A stretch of 64,000 nucleotides of DNA from Sesamum alatum. Lineage: Eukaryota; Streptophyta; Magnoliopsida; Lamiales; Pedaliaceae. The notes beneath the pieces were generated by a model. The model had not been told where the DNA came from and ran no database searches. It saw only the letters and a program-made list of their open reading frames with translations. The position numbers and the translations under genes are program-made. Positions 34,455 to 46,886 of this stretch are shown here, piece by piece. The stretch lies in contig JACGWO010000010.1 in NCBI GenBank assembly GCA_034509735.1, positions 2,108,001 to 2,172,000 of the forward strand, read 5' to 3'. Position 1 is the first letter of the stretch; every line of letters begins with the position of its first letter.

Positions 34455-36911
34455 AAATGATATTATTACACTATCATCAAATATATATGCATTAAGTGAT
34501 AATAAATTTTATTTTGCTAAAAAAATTATGGTTACATATTTAACAATGGCAAAAATAATGTGCAAGTATTCCTATCGACAGAATAAATATCGTCAAAGAT
34601 CGAGTTCAATAGTTTTATTGTCACTAACAATGACTATACGCGTGTCATAATATATATATATATACACACACATATCTATGATGATAATTTGCTGATGATC
34701 TTTGTCATTGATGTGGACCAAAATGAAAGTCAAATATAAGTTACAAAATTAACATGGAGCCAATGATATTATTGGAGCCAAGAATCATGTGACGCTTTAT
34801 GAGAGGAAATGATCATGGAGGGCATTGTTGAAAATATGGAAAAATTACGTCACGGTCCTCCAGGGATCTGCCATATATAGCTCAATACAAAAGAATCAAG
34901 AACAAGATCGTAAAAAAACATCACTTACACTATATAGATCGTTAGTATATGAACTTCTTCCCATTCTTTCATTTGGGGGAGGTTGGATTCTTGAGGAAAA
35001 AGAAGTATAGAAATTACTTCTGAACTACATTGTGATTTGTTGGGGAAAATATTAATTGTTTAACTTTACCCAATATTAGTGTTTGTCTTTTAACTATGCC
35101 CTTTTTCAGTAAGTCCTTTAAGTTTCAAAATTGAACAAAAAAAGTACTTCGTGGCCGAAATTTTGGTTTTCAAGCGGAAAAAATGACATGGCATGCTAAC
35201 TGGATATTTTTTGGGAATTTTTAATCTTATATATGTGGCTTTGGACATGAGTTGGAAGACATGTTCGACATGTTTTGGAGGAAAAAAAATTAGCAAATTT
35301 TAAATTATATTATGTGTATAATTATACTTACAAAAGTAAAAATTTTAAGTATTATTTTTTTGAAAAAAATTAATCCCCACCTTAACGCTCAGACCTGCAT
35401 TCCCCTCCCCCTGGTGTGACGCCTACCCCTCCTCCCCACCCTGCAATGCCCCCCATTTATCGCCCAGAACAAAAATAGATCTGGCCGACGGTGTAGCCTA
35501 AAGGTGAGGAGGGCGCCGCGTCGCGCCCTACTCTACATGGGCAGCGGCGGCACATCGCATTCGCTGCAGTGGGCGATTGACGACGATCGCCCAAATAAAA
35601 ACAGATTTGAGCGATGTTGTCACCCAGAGGTGAGGAGGGCTTGATGACGCACCCTACTTTACGTCGTGTTGCCCTCCTTTGCAAGGACGACAGCGCATCG
35701 CTGTCGTCAGCAATTTAAAAAATTGTTAATTAAATTTTAATAATTTAAAAAAGTAATTAAAAGCAAATTAAGAAAAAGTTAAATTTTTAAAAGAAAGTTG
35801 AAAAATATTTAAAAAGTTAGGAAAATTGGTTTACCTTTTTAAATTTATAAATAATATAAAAAAGTATTTAATATTATTTATAGTAAATAATATAATTTGA
35901 TTAAATGATATTACTTGTTCAAATTAATTAATAAAATATAAATTTTAAAATTAATTAATATTTATAACCATATCGATTTTTAATTTTGAAAAATAAATTT
36001 AGTATATTCATTTTTGTATCGTAATTTTAATTTAATTTTCAATTTAAATTATAAATTTTTTAAAAAATCTATTGATATTTAAAAAATAATCGGTTAGCAT
36101 TAATGGCCATGTGGCTATACACGTGTATAAGTTGTCGAAAATTCAACAAACTCCATGCCACAAGGTAATTTTCGGCTAATCAAAATTTCACCGGGAAATT
36201 GCTTACAAAATCCTAGTTCGAATAAAATCTCATCAACTTTAAAACTTAAAAGAGTTAATGAAAAAATGACATAGTTACAAGACTAAAACTAATATATGAT
36301 AAATTAGTTAATGGACTAAAATACTAATTTTTCCTAATTTATTGCATACCAATGATTGTATTACATCCCAAATATAAGTAAAAAGTTACTTGATATTTTA
36401 TTAATGTGTTTATTAATTTTAAGCAACATTAATCACTATAATTAACATCACCATAATCATTTGATATTTTTTCCCCTCATATTAGTTTCTCTTGTATTCG
36501 GACGAACACGCAGTGCATTGCTTAATTATATTTTTTTGGTCCCATGAGTTAGTCATTTTGATCCCCCATTTTTTTAGGATAGCATCAATCCTGTAACTTT
36601 TAAAATTTTCGTGATTGTGGTTCTTCAGTTGACCGAAAAAGCATGTGTCTCGCACGTACTTTTTCAATTTGGGACTTTTGTTCTCAGTAATCAATTTAAT
36701 GAACCAAAATCATAATCAATTAAAAAGTTGTAGAACATATCTGCTCACAAGCATGCATGTTTCAACATTTCAAAATATTCGGGTTGGTTCTATATTTTGT
36801 TGGTACATGACTGCCCGGCATAAGTACATGCAAGTTTGAGCTCTAACATGCAACAAAGCCACTTACCTTTTGCAAAAGGCCTAGGCAAAAGACAACAATA
36901 TTTTTGCCAGT
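34455..36911. other. Duplicated flank interrupted by a degraded Mutator-like element
   Basis: 34455-34725 matches 47570-47800; 36440-36530 and 36770-36911 match 47820-48020. Between them 35042-36336 has TTTAAC/TCCTTTAAG-type left and GGACTAAAATACTAATTTTTCC right ends of a degraded element with a GC-rich tandem duplication (35461-35710). Nothing coding is supported. Confidence 0.5.
35461..35710. repeat. GC-rich tandem duplication of about 125 bp
   Basis: Two diverged copies begin CGCCCAGAACAAAAATAGAT and CGCCCAAATAAAAACAGAT; both contain GGTGAGGAGGGC. Interior of a degraded inverted-repeat element. Confidence 0.55.
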
Positions 36912-36916
36912 CCAAG

Positions 36917-38110
36917 TGTTACGGGCGGAATCTTTTATCGCAGTGGAATATCTTTTTTTCGCCCGTGATGCCTCTCAGGTTGCTCTCAACCTTCGACCGG
37001 CCTTTATCCATTGGAGTCCTCTCAGTCTCACGACCATGTGTCTTCGACACCCGCAGCTTACTAGCGCGACATCCGAACGCATCCCTGTGCGGCGCCTTGC
37101 GCCCAAGCACTCGCCTAATCCGGAATGCTCATGTTCGCAGAGGGTCGCGGCTCTCGCACGCCTTGCGTGCCTTCATGTATAGCCTCAACTAGCTAGCTTG
37201 CCATCATGCATCTCGCCCACTCTCGGCCTTGCCGATACTTCTCGCAATGGCTCGGAGCACCCTCGTCCTATCTCGGCACTATGGGCCAACTTACGCCCAC
37301 AACGCCCATCGCACGCACAACAATCACTTGGTGTATTATCGGCGCATGTCTTCGCCATGCCCGTCTCGCATGCCTCGCCCAAGTAGGGTAGCATCATCTG
37401 TCTGTGGCCCAACTCGTATGCCAACATCTCGCATCCGTCCCACACGGCATGCCCAACATGCCTCCTTACCTTTTGGCGTGGCCTCATAATTTGCCCACAG
37501 CGCGGCGTCGCCCCATGACCGCGTATCTTAGCCAACAGACCGTCGTACATGGCTAGAACCCAATAGCACATGTCACGAGTAGCTCACGAGGTCTTTCAAT
37601 GCTTCGCCTTGATCGTTCATTCCGCACGAGAGGTGTTGCCTATGACTTCCCGCAGCCCGCGGGGCATCCTCGCAATCACACGGAGCCTCTCGGCGCATTC
37701 CTTGCCCAACGTGTGCCATCCTGGCCCCACGCCGCCCGTTCGATTCCCATACCGCTTGGGGACTTTAGCCCTCCCTTCGAGGTGTCTAAAGCCGACCCTT
37801 GAGGCCCCCACATGCCCCAAGGGAATCGCTCATTTAGTGCCTCACTGCACGGGGGGGACTGGCTGGAGCTCACCACTGCTGTCCCCCTTATAATAGGCTT
37901 AAAAACATTTTCCTTTGTTCCAGCAGTAGATATTCAAAGTCCTTGAAATGGCCGAGGAGCGCATCTTTTTCACAACTCCCTCGTCCGACGTCCGAATCGC
38001 GTACCGCTTGAACCATTGCGCTCCCGCGTGCCGGGCCGACATCTCCTTGTCGCCCGCACGTCCTACGCAAGTCACTGCCGACACCCTTAGTTAAGGGTCG
38101 GCAGGTGACA
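36917..38110. mobile_element. Solo LTR, 1194 bp, with 5-bp target duplication CCAAG
   Basis: It starts TGTTACGGGCGG and ends GGCAGGTGACA; CCAAG lies at 36912-36916 and 38111-38115. The sister sequence at 48023-48027 carries a single CCAAG with no insertion, giving the empty site. It is GC-rich against AT-rich flanks, so it produces many open frames that are not genes. CTTATAATAGGCTTAAAAA at 37889-37907 resembles the insertion at 18414-18971. Confidence 0.88.
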
Positions 38111-38115
38111 CCAAG

Positions 38116-39518
38116 GCACAACTACGTGCATAAGAGAAGATGTTTGTTGTTTCCCTTTCTTGGTCGCAAGATGGGATTGTAATTTATGGACTCAACACAA
38201 TCCAACTATTTTTTAGGATTGATGGGATGTTGAGATGTTGTAAATTAGATTGGGTAGGTCATGGATTTTCTAGTATTTTCCGTAATTGCATCCTTTTCCT
38301 CCTAGAAAGCGTAGGTCACGGATTTTCTATGTATCTGGGCGACCGCCGCCACTCAGTTTTGTGTTGCGCGACAACGTCGCCCAGTTGCTGGTCGACCTCG
38401 TCGTCGCCCCTTTCTGGGTGGCAGCGATGAGGGGGTAGATTGGGGGGCGAGGACGGGGGTAGGGGGATGAGGGCTGGGGGAGGGGGTGATTTTTTGTTTA
38501 TTATTGGTTTATTTTTTATAATGATATATAATTATCTATAAAATATTAATTTAGTTTTTATAATTTTATGTATTTTATTTTTTTGTTGTGTATTTTATTC
38601 ATTTTGGTACATAATATAAATTCAAAATTCATTTTATATCATTTTTTTTCAAGTCATTTGCTTAGTTGGTATTCAAATTTTAATTAAAATGCCATGTCAG
38701 CATAACCCCAAAGAAACCTAGTTTTAGTCCATGTCATTAATTTCCAACCACTTTTTATAATTTCGGTGGCTCGTGTCCTATAACTGCTAAAAGAAATTAA
38801 ATTATGGGGTACTATTTGTCACCCCTTTATACAGGGTCTTTGTTTTGCCATTGTTTGAAGTAGAACTATATTTTTTTCCCCCTAGAATTTGGAAAAAAAA
38901 TTCATAGCTAAATGGGCAGATTGGCTAGTAATCAATTCAAGAACTTAAGATTCATTTGAACAACCAAATATTGTGTTGGTTTAATTTGGCTAGAAAATAT
39001 ATCCATATCATTATATGGGACGTAATTAAGTTGGTAAATTTTCTTGATAGATTTTGTTAAAATCAATAAACGATATATCCCGATTTGGTGGTCACCGGGA
39101 GGAGAAGCCGCACTAACTACAGAATCTGCAAATGCTGGATGTTAATTCAATAGTCAGGTCACTCACACAGACTTGGGTTGAAAATGATAAGCTACAAATT
39201 GAGATGATAGAGATTGAAGTAAGATGCTTAAGATAACAAGAAGAGGCACCATGATCCAAGTCTTACCAATATATACTTTAATTTTATATTGGCAGTACTA
39301 AATACTGATTGAACTGCTTGAGTGAAAGCTCGTCTCTACACATACAAAGAATATTTATGTACATAACATTCCATATATCTACGTCTAGATACAAAGCGTG
39401 ATGTATGAGATGTCATAGATTAATCCACATATGTGCAAACAAGCATCAGTTCAATATCCCGATACATGATAAAAACTTGCTATAGTTTACACTAAGTACT
39501 TTCGATCTTCATTTTCAT
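38116..39518. other. Duplication flank, GC-rich patch, and 3' flank of the next bHLH gene
   Basis: 38116-38220 matches 48030-48070 and 48300-48345 (GACTCAACACAATCCAACTAT). A GC-rich patch lies at 38335-38480. From about 39295 the sequence matches the 3' flank of the sister gene near 29215 (CATCAGTTCAATATC). No gene. Confidence 0.5.
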
Positions 39519-42500
39519 CTAGAAAGCAGGCTGGAGAGCGGCATGAAGGGCTTTCACCACTTCGTTCACCGTCAGGTTGAATTCTTTCTCCATCTACAAA
39601 AACGATAAAACGAAAGATGTGATCGTAATTAGGAGCTTGAAGAATATTATTTGGTTTTACTGAAAATGTTTTAGAGATTACACTATACCTCTGCAATAAT
39701 GGTAATGTCAAGGGCCAAATTTCCAAATGAGACGACATTTGCGTTGACAACCGTCAGGTTGAGCTTCTCCACTTTGCTAATTAAGTTCGTCAAAAGTCCC
39801 CTTTGATTCTCACAAAGGACCCTAATAAGGATTTGGCCGTTGCAGACTCTGGCTTCAATTTCTGGCAGTGATTGCTCGTCAGGGTTTCCCTTTTTCTCGT
39901 CGTCATCATCGTCCATCATTTGTGATTTCTTGACAAGCACCACTGACTCCATGGTCTTCTTTGCAACTTTTTCTTCCAGCGTTTTCACTCTTTCCTGGAG
40001 GTACTTCAAGTATTTGATTGCGTCCCCCAAAACTGAAGTTTTATCAGTCTGTAAATCAAATGCAAGAATCACGTAACTGATCAGACGAGTAAAAGGGTCT
40101 TTATTTCAGATGAAGAAGAACGAATTCAAACCTTCTTCAGGCCAGGAACAATAGTCGAAAGAGCAACAAATCGCTGGCTGAGCTGCTCACGTCGTTTCCT
40201 CTCTGCGATGATGTGATCATAGGTTTGCGATGGCGGCCTAACACGAGTTGGTTTTTTCAAAATTTGGGCACATTTCGTTTGTTCTTCAGATCTCAAAATT
40301 TCAGAAACAATACGATAAGCTTCTTCTTCAGGGTTCGCGTGCCTGGGATTTGCCTGACGAGGATTTTCAAGAGAATTTGCACTCCCAAAATTGAGTATGA
40401 TAGGAGTAGAAGAAGCCCGATCATGATTAGGCAGGCCCTGAATTGTCGAAAAGTTGGAGAAGTTGTTTGGCTTTTGCAGTTTGGGTGGTGGTTCAGATGG
40501 TGTTTCCATCGAGGTGATGCTTGGGATAATGCTAATCAAGGTTGAGGAATTTCCAGGCGACAAACATGTCCCAAAGTCTTGCCCAAGTAGTGCAGCCACC
40601 TCTTCATCAAACGCATCCATGAAATCAAATTGATCCGTGAAACATGGATCGTCCAGTCCCTGTGTATAATTAGTGTTAAACAGTTACCAATTTTGCATGG
40701 TAGAACAAGTTTCTTATAGCACATCTTTTAATGAAAAAAATGCAATCAACCCCCGTGATATTGCAAATAAACAAATTATTCCTTTATGAAAAATAAAATA
40801 ACAATTTACCTGAAGTAAATTGTTCTATTTTAAAGAAGGGAAGATAAATTGCTTAAAAAAAATTCATAGAGGGATAATTTGTTCATTTGTAATATCACCA
40901 GGAGATAAATTACATTAAAGGATTAAATGCATTTTTTTGTTCTGTAATTTAGGTCATTTGGCATTTTTGTCCTTTAACTTTCTAGGATAGCATTTTGGTT
41001 CTACATCTTTTTAATTTTTGCGATTTTAGTCATTTTGTTCGTCGGAGCTCACCTCCACCGGCAAGAATGGTGAACTCCGGCGAGAAAATGACTGAAATCG
41101 CGAAAATAAAAAGATACAGGATCAAAATGCTACTCTAGAAAGTTAAAGGACAAAAACACTGTTAGAAATAGGCCAATATGAAGCCCCAAATTTAAAATGT
41201 CAAGCGAGAGGCGCATGCATTTTCCCGGCGAGAAGGGTAAATTCCGATGAATAAATGACTAAAATCACGAAAATTAAAAAAATATAAGACCAAAATGCTA
41301 TCCTAAAAAATTAAAGGACCAAAATAGCAAATAACGTAAATTACGAGATCAAAAATACATTTAAACCTTGCATTAAACCCCATCTTTTAATAGTTGAATT
41401 GGTGCCATATATGCATATAGATAGGACTGCTTCTCATCACTTATGATCCTACATATTGAGGACTCTCAAAAATTTGAAACCCTGCCCGATTCTATTACTG
41501 ATCATAGTGATATATATCTTAAAACTATTAGAAAAGAATATCAGTGGTCAATATTATATTAAGTCACTAAAAAAAATTATGATTTTTCGCTACGATTAAT
41601 TATAATTGTTAAAATAAAGATTATGGGGAATATAAATTAACCACGACTTTGCAACGGTAATAATTAGCCGTTATTTTTGCAAGTGTGCCCAAAATATTAG
41701 CCATTGCAAATGTTTTGACTACGACAAAAAACCATCGCAAATATTGATTAATCGTGTGAAAACTTAAGTTTTTGTATTGAATTTGTTTGACCGTGGTTAA
41801 TAATATTGATTTATCAAGATTGCTGACCCGTGGTAATTTATAGTGTCGCGAAAAGTTAATTTTTTTTGTAGTGAGTGAACATGTTAAAATTGTTGATTTA
41901 TTAGGTAAGACCAGTGCCAATGAGCTTCAACTTCAAGTTAAATTGAATTGAGCTTGAGGTAATTTTGGATTATACATCTACATGAGCTACATAAAACTTA
42001 ATGAACTCTAATGTGTAAAACTATGTAAAAGTTGTTTATAAACCTAAGAGTTGTAAAAAAGTTCGTACTCATGAGCTAGAAGGAATAATATAATAATTAA
42101 TATTCATAATTAGATAATATATTAAAGTTGTCACTACCATTAACCATTTTGTCCTTAAGATTAGTTTTTCTTGGCTGTTTTAATTGCATCCTGGTACAGT
42201 TGATGAAGTCTTTCAGTAACATTAACACGACATGCATGAAACAACTGGAGCTATATATACATATTACTCATAAAAACAAAACGAAACATGAATACATGTA
42301 ATGTGATAAACAAACATAACGCTTGTAATATATGTGGCTAGTAATGTACTACCTCATGTTCCCAAGCAAGCAATTTAATTTTTATTTTTTTTTTCATCTC
42401 TCAATCCCACTTTTACAGTACCCATTAAAGTTCTTGGTGTTCACAAATTAGTAAAATAACATAGAAAGTAAGATAACAAAATTTAGGACAAAATATCGGA

Positions 42501-42844
42501 AACGTCACCATGTTCCAAATTTGGAAGGAAAAATTAGGAGGTTTTTCTTTATTTAACCAGGAAACAAAAGAAACATTCTACATTCGCACGGTTCACCTTT
42601 TAATGGAAATTTTAAGGTAGGTGCCGTTGAGAATTACCAGGTTCCATTTCTTATGCACGGCGCTCAGCTGATATTAATATTAAATTATTCTCTTCTCTAA
42701 CGGAAAACATTCTTTCGAAACATGAGACGGAGATCGATGAAAAAAACATGAAAACTCGAATATCGACAAGTACTAAAAGAGTGAGGAATAGGATGTCAAG
42801 AAGGTTACCACTTGAGAGAGGCATGGGACTGTCGAGGAATCCAT
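39519..42844 (-). CDS. bHLH transcription factor, subgroup IVa, sister copy, 332 aa, four exons
   Basis: Exons 42809-42844, 40132-40659, 39689-40048 and 39519-39593, phase 0, GT-AG. It is a close paralogue of the gene at 29381-31566. The basic helix HIIAERKRREQL keeps His, Glu and Arg; helix 2 reads TDKTSVLGDAIKYLKYLQER; the ACT-like domain runs LPEIEARVCNGQ to ALDITIIAE; the last exon ends ALQPAF. Exon 1 reads MDSSTVPCLSQV, so the Trp of the clade's WLSE signature is Cys and the Glu is Gln. Intron 1 is about 2.15 kb against 1.0 kb in the sister, explained by nested transposons (40733-41381) and a CACTA MITE (41565-41873). A functional DNA-binding factor is expected. Confidence 0.92.
40733..41381. 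mobile_element. GGGTAAATTGC-type MITE in intron 1, hosting a nested MITE
   Basis: ATCTTTTAAT occurs at 40723-40732 and 41382-41391. Left GAAAAAAATGCAATCAACCC mirrors the right part split across the nested element. It is absent from intron 1 of the sister gene. Confidence 0.8.
40920..41368. mobile_element. Mutator-like MITE nested inside the intronic MITE
   Basis: It begins GGATTAAATGCATTTTTTTG and ends with the mirrored ATACATTTAAACCT; flanks TACATTAAA (40911-40919) and TGCATTAAA (41369-41377) agree at eight of nine bases. Closely related to 17551-18008, including the interior CACCTCCACCGGCAAGAA. Confidence 0.82.
41565..41873. mobile_element. CACTA-type MITE, 309 bp, target duplication AGT
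   Basis: Termini CACTAAAAAAAATT and TTTTTTTGTAGTG; AGT at 41562-41564 and 41874-41876. The sister gene's intron has an uninterrupted TTAAGTGAACATG at 30680-30692, confirming the insertion and its 3-bp duplication. Confidence 0.9.
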
Positions 42845-42945
42845 AATTGTAATAATCTTCCAGCTGCTGCGTGTTTGAGCTCGAACTATTTTGTGGTTTT
42901 TAAGGGCAAGTTCGAGTTTCTTTTATAGACAGTTACGTGTGTTGC
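42845..42945 (-). promoter_or_regulatory. Core promoter of the sister bHLH gene
   Basis: TATAAAA on minus at 42921-42927 with ACACGTAACTGTC just upstream, the same arrangement as before the gene at 29381-31566. Confidence 0.6.
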
Positions 42946-43545
42946 GTGTGTGGTACTCTTTTCCATTATGAGAGGTCGGAAATTTATCTTGATACCCAAA
43001 AAGGAGTGCGCATACGTACACAACATGGTTCAAAATCGCTCTACAATGTTTCTAGAAAATATTATACTATATATATATATATATAAAATACGTGTATAAT
43101 GATGAATATAATATTATCTTTCTTCAATTCATAGTATTATTTAAAAAGAATAATTTTTGATTGATTAAAAGGAAATAAATATGATGAGTTCCATTTATGA
43201 CCTAACAAAAATCGTATGAGACATATGATCTAATTGGACTTAATTAAATGCACAACTTACATTGAATTCATGATTATAATAACATCTTTCATTAATTGCA
43301 TGACATTATTGAAAATAACATTTGATTTTAACTAATAAAAAATTAAACATAATGAAACTCTTTTGGGACCCATTAGAAACCATATGGGACATATGATCTA
43401 GTTGACTTAATTAAACACACAACTCACATTGAGTTCATGATAATATTAACATGTTTCATCAATTGCTTGATATTATTAAAAATAATATTTAATTGATTAA
43501 TAAAAATTAAACATACAAAACCCATTTAGGATCCATATAGAACTC
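42946..43545. other. AT-rich intergenic DNA
   Basis: A TA microsatellite lies at 43064-43086. A phrase of about 150 bp (CATATGGGACATATGATCTA-like) is repeated in tandem at 43205-43330 and 43375-43500. No gene. Confidence 0.5.
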
Positions 43546-43548
43546 ATA

Positions 43549-43746
43549 GGCTTTGTTTACTTGTGAAAATTGGATTGAATATCCAACTCAATATCTTGTT
43601 TACTTATATTTAGGTAAATAGATGATTAATCATGATAAATAAATAGTTTAAATGAAAATATTAGTGATTCAATTTAATCTCATCCAACATTTTATCTATC
43701 ATTAATCTATCACGATTTAATTTCATCCCTCAAAGTAAACGAGACC
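43549..43746. mobile_element. Tourist-like MITE, 198 bp, target duplication ATA
   Basis: GGCTTTGTTTACTTG and CAAAGTAAACGAGACC are inverted ends; ATA lies at 43546-43548 and 43747-43749. Confidence 0.75.
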
Positions 43747-43792
43747 ATAGTATAGTTAATTTAGTTTAAACTCAACCCACGTCAACTACTAC

Positions 43793-44105
43793 TACTACAA
43801 AAAAAAAATTGATTTTTCACTATACTATAAATAACCACGACTTAAGAACCGTGGTAAATTAATAGCTTTAACTACGGTTAAACATGCGAAAATCTAAATT
43901 TTTACCATGATTAATCATTATTTGCCATGATTTTTAGCTATGGCCAAAATATTTGTCATGATTTTAACTATCACTAATGTTTTGACCTCACTTGCAGAAA
44001 CAACGTCTAATGACCATTGCATATATAAACCATGGTTAATTTGTATTAACCACGATTTTTTCTTTAGACCATAGTTATTATCTGTAATGAAAAATCATAT
44101 TTCTT
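43793..44105. mobile_element. CACTA-type MITE, degraded
   Basis: It begins TACTACAAAAAAAAAATTG and ends near AAAAATCATATTTCTT, with interior ACCATGGTTAA-type phrases shared with 16693-17010. Ends are worn. Confidence 0.55.
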
Positions 44106-44263
44106 CCCATGAACCCAAATGAGAATTGTTAAACCCAATCTAACCCAAAACTAGGTCGGTTGGGTTGCAACCATGGGTTGAAACCCATATTGCCACCACC
44201 AAAAATGAGCACGTTATAATTCATTTTTCTAGTAGGTCGGATTGTTCATATTATTAATATTGT

Positions 44264-46162
44264 GAGAGTATTTGTGCAAGTTTCGAAAAAATACTTTTCA
44301 ACTTTTGGATAGAAAAAAGTATTTTTGAGGTGTTTAGAATGCCAATTTTTGCTTTTGAAACTGCTACAAAAAGCACTTTTAATCAAAAAGCTAGAAGACC
44401 CAAGAGGGTGCTTCTAGCTTTGGTTTTTTGTAAATAAATTCAACTTCCTTTTGGACTACCATATCCTCATTATAATAATTTTAATATCGATTTTACCCTT
44501 TTTATTTATTTTTAAAATTATCCATCTAAAGTTGATGTTAGAATTTTCAAATAATTTGAATAATTTATCACTAACAAAATTTACAATTTCACATATTTAA
44601 TATTTTTTATACTTTATTTTCTATATTATAAGATATTGTTCCTAAATCATAGAAATGATAAATTAAACTGCTATGATTAATTATAAAATATATATATTTT
44701 TGCCAACCATGCAAGTTTATATATATATATATATATATATTATGCATGAATGAACAGTTATATTACATAGTAGGAAAATTATTGAATAAGACATCTAGTT
44801 TTTCCATAGTATTCAATATTTTAATAATATAAATGATAATTATTTTATAAAAAATTAAATATGAGATATGTAATTGAAATAAAATTTATTAGTTTTTTGA
44901 GAAAAAATAATTATTATAATCAAAAGACTAGTGCAAATATTAAACAAATATACCGCCTTTTCATCATACTGGACAAAAAAGTCTTTAATTAATTAAGCTT
45001 ATTGGCAAAATTATATTTTTAGCCTTGTAACTTTAGGTTATTAGCACTTTTAGTCCTGTAACTTTCTTGGTTTACACATTTCGTCCTTTTTTGATGAATT
45101 TTAGCTCTGCACATATCAATTTTGGTCTTTTTTTGATAAATTTAGTCGTGCTTTTATATTTTTGGTCCACCGTTAAATTTTTTGGCCAAATCGTTTGGCT
45201 GGAATGCCACATCAGGAACATCTCATATGCCACGTGAGCCTGGTCAATATATTTAGGCTTTTAAACCAGATGGGGGAAGAACTTTCCCCAAATAAAACCC
45301 TAGCTCCTTCAAATTTCTTCTTCAAAAGAAGAGGCAAAAATTGTTTGAAATTGTTGTCTTTTTAAACAAATCCAGCGAGCTCGAACTTCAAATTAGAGCT
45401 ACAGAAATTGAAAACACCATATCCCAGATCTCAATATAATACACATTCACAAAAACCCATCAAATATTATATATAATATACCAAATAATTACTTACTGTA
45501 GTACGGTGGAGGGAACAAATTGTTATCTCTAGCTCGTAACATTGCTTTGGAATTCAAACCTCCTCCAAGTCCACTGATTCTCTAAGCTCAGCAATTGATT
45601 CTCCCACGAACTTTCAAATTTTCAAAGGTGGAGTCTCTCTTAAACTAGGATTTTAGATTGGGGATTCGGGGAAAAATGGGTGTTTTTTTGTTTAAGTATA
45701 ATGTGTTAGGGATTTAGTTTAGAAGTCTGAATATATCTACCAGGCTCATGTGGCATATGAGGTGTTCCTGACATGGCATTCCGGCCAAACGATTTGACCG
45801 AAAAATTTAATAGTGGACCAAAAATGTAAAAGCATGACTAAATTTGTCAATAGAAGACCACAATTGAGAGGTGCAGGACTAAATTCGTCAAAAAAAAAAA
45901 AAAAAAAACAACAAAAATTGTAAACCAAAAAAATTACAGGACTAATAGTCCTAATGCCCTAAAGTTATAGGACTAAAAATATAAATTTTCAAGCTTATTT
46001 TAGAAGTGTTTCTTTTCACAAACACTATCCAATTTATCTTTCACCTGCTTTTTAATTTTTTTTAAACACTACTCACTTTTGATTCTGTTATAATGTTCAA
46101 CTTTTTCTGCGAAAATCACTTCTTTAAAATTAAAGCAGAAGTTTTGGCAAATACTACTACTA
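44264..46162. mobile_element. hAT-like inverted-repeat element carrying a nested Mutator-like element
   Basis: Left GAGTATTTGTGCAAG and right GGCAAATACTACTAC, with interior GTGCTTCTAGCTTTGGTTTTTTG shared (with changes) with the element at 24412-25405. It is split by the insertion at 45004-45990. Confidence 0.55.
45004..45990. mobile_element. Mutator-like element, 987 bp, long TIRs with gene-leader-like cargo
   Basis: AAGCTTATT flanks it perfectly at 44995-45003 and 45991-45999. The inverted repeats are about 245 bp each (45004-45250 and 45740-45990). The interior 45250-45740 contains AAAACCCTAGCTCC and purine/pyrimidine-rich sequence resembling a plant 5' leader, so it may be captured gene DNA. 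No open frame that I recognise. Confidence 0.9.
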
Positions 46163-46886
46163 ATCTAGATGAAATTTTTAGCCAAATTTAAATCAATTAT
46201 GCGAGAAAGTTATTATATTTGTCATGTGATTAATTAATCACATAATAAGTATATTATACTTATTGTATGATTGGTTAGGTTCAATCAAATTCGATATGTG
46301 TAATATTATCCTTGTATAATACCGTGCTTATTGTGTTTTCTGATTCTTTTTGAATGTACGAAAGGGGGCTTAAAATCCCTAAGACAATTAGCTAGTAAAG
46401 ATATTTTTTATATGTACGTACTTAGGGATTAGACAATTAGCTAATTTCAATTGTATTATTAATTCTTGTAGAGTAAAAAAGTATCTAAAAATACATATTA
46501 AATATTTATATACTTTTAGATACTTTTTTTACTCTACAAGAATTAATAATACAATTTATATAAATATTTTATTTAGTTTATTTTTAAAAATTATGCATAT
46601 ACATAAGATGTCGCACTTAATTACTAGTATTAAGAATTGGCTTGTATCATAGCTCGTATTACACTCTACATATATATACACACTACATGTATAATCATTT
46701 TTAAATAGGGTTTAATGCAATTTATTTGTGATATTGTAAATAACAAATTACTACTAAAAACACAAATAGCAATTTATCTATTTGTGCTTTTCAAAATAAA
46801 ATAATTAATAGATGAATTTATTTATTAAACGAAGATAAATATTAAAAATATTAAATGTAATTTTTTATGGTTATTCGTAAAATTTA
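46163..46886. other. AT-rich intergenic DNA with MITE fragments
   Basis: 46190-46300 is a fragment of the CAAGTGTGATACACTTG palindromic family. 46480-46560 is a local inverted repeat (AGAGTAAAAAAGTATCTAAAA). No gene. Confidence 0.45.

Noticed and set aside
36836..38121. Many overlapping open frames on both strands
   Set aside because: They lie in the GC-rich solo LTR (36917-38110); stop codons are rare there by composition and none shows a protein family signature.
35042..38830. One 3.8-kb inverted-repeat element with GC-rich arms
   Set aside because: Sequence between (36440-36911, 38111-38220) is collinear with the sister duplication, so the two GC-rich patches cannot belong to one insertion.
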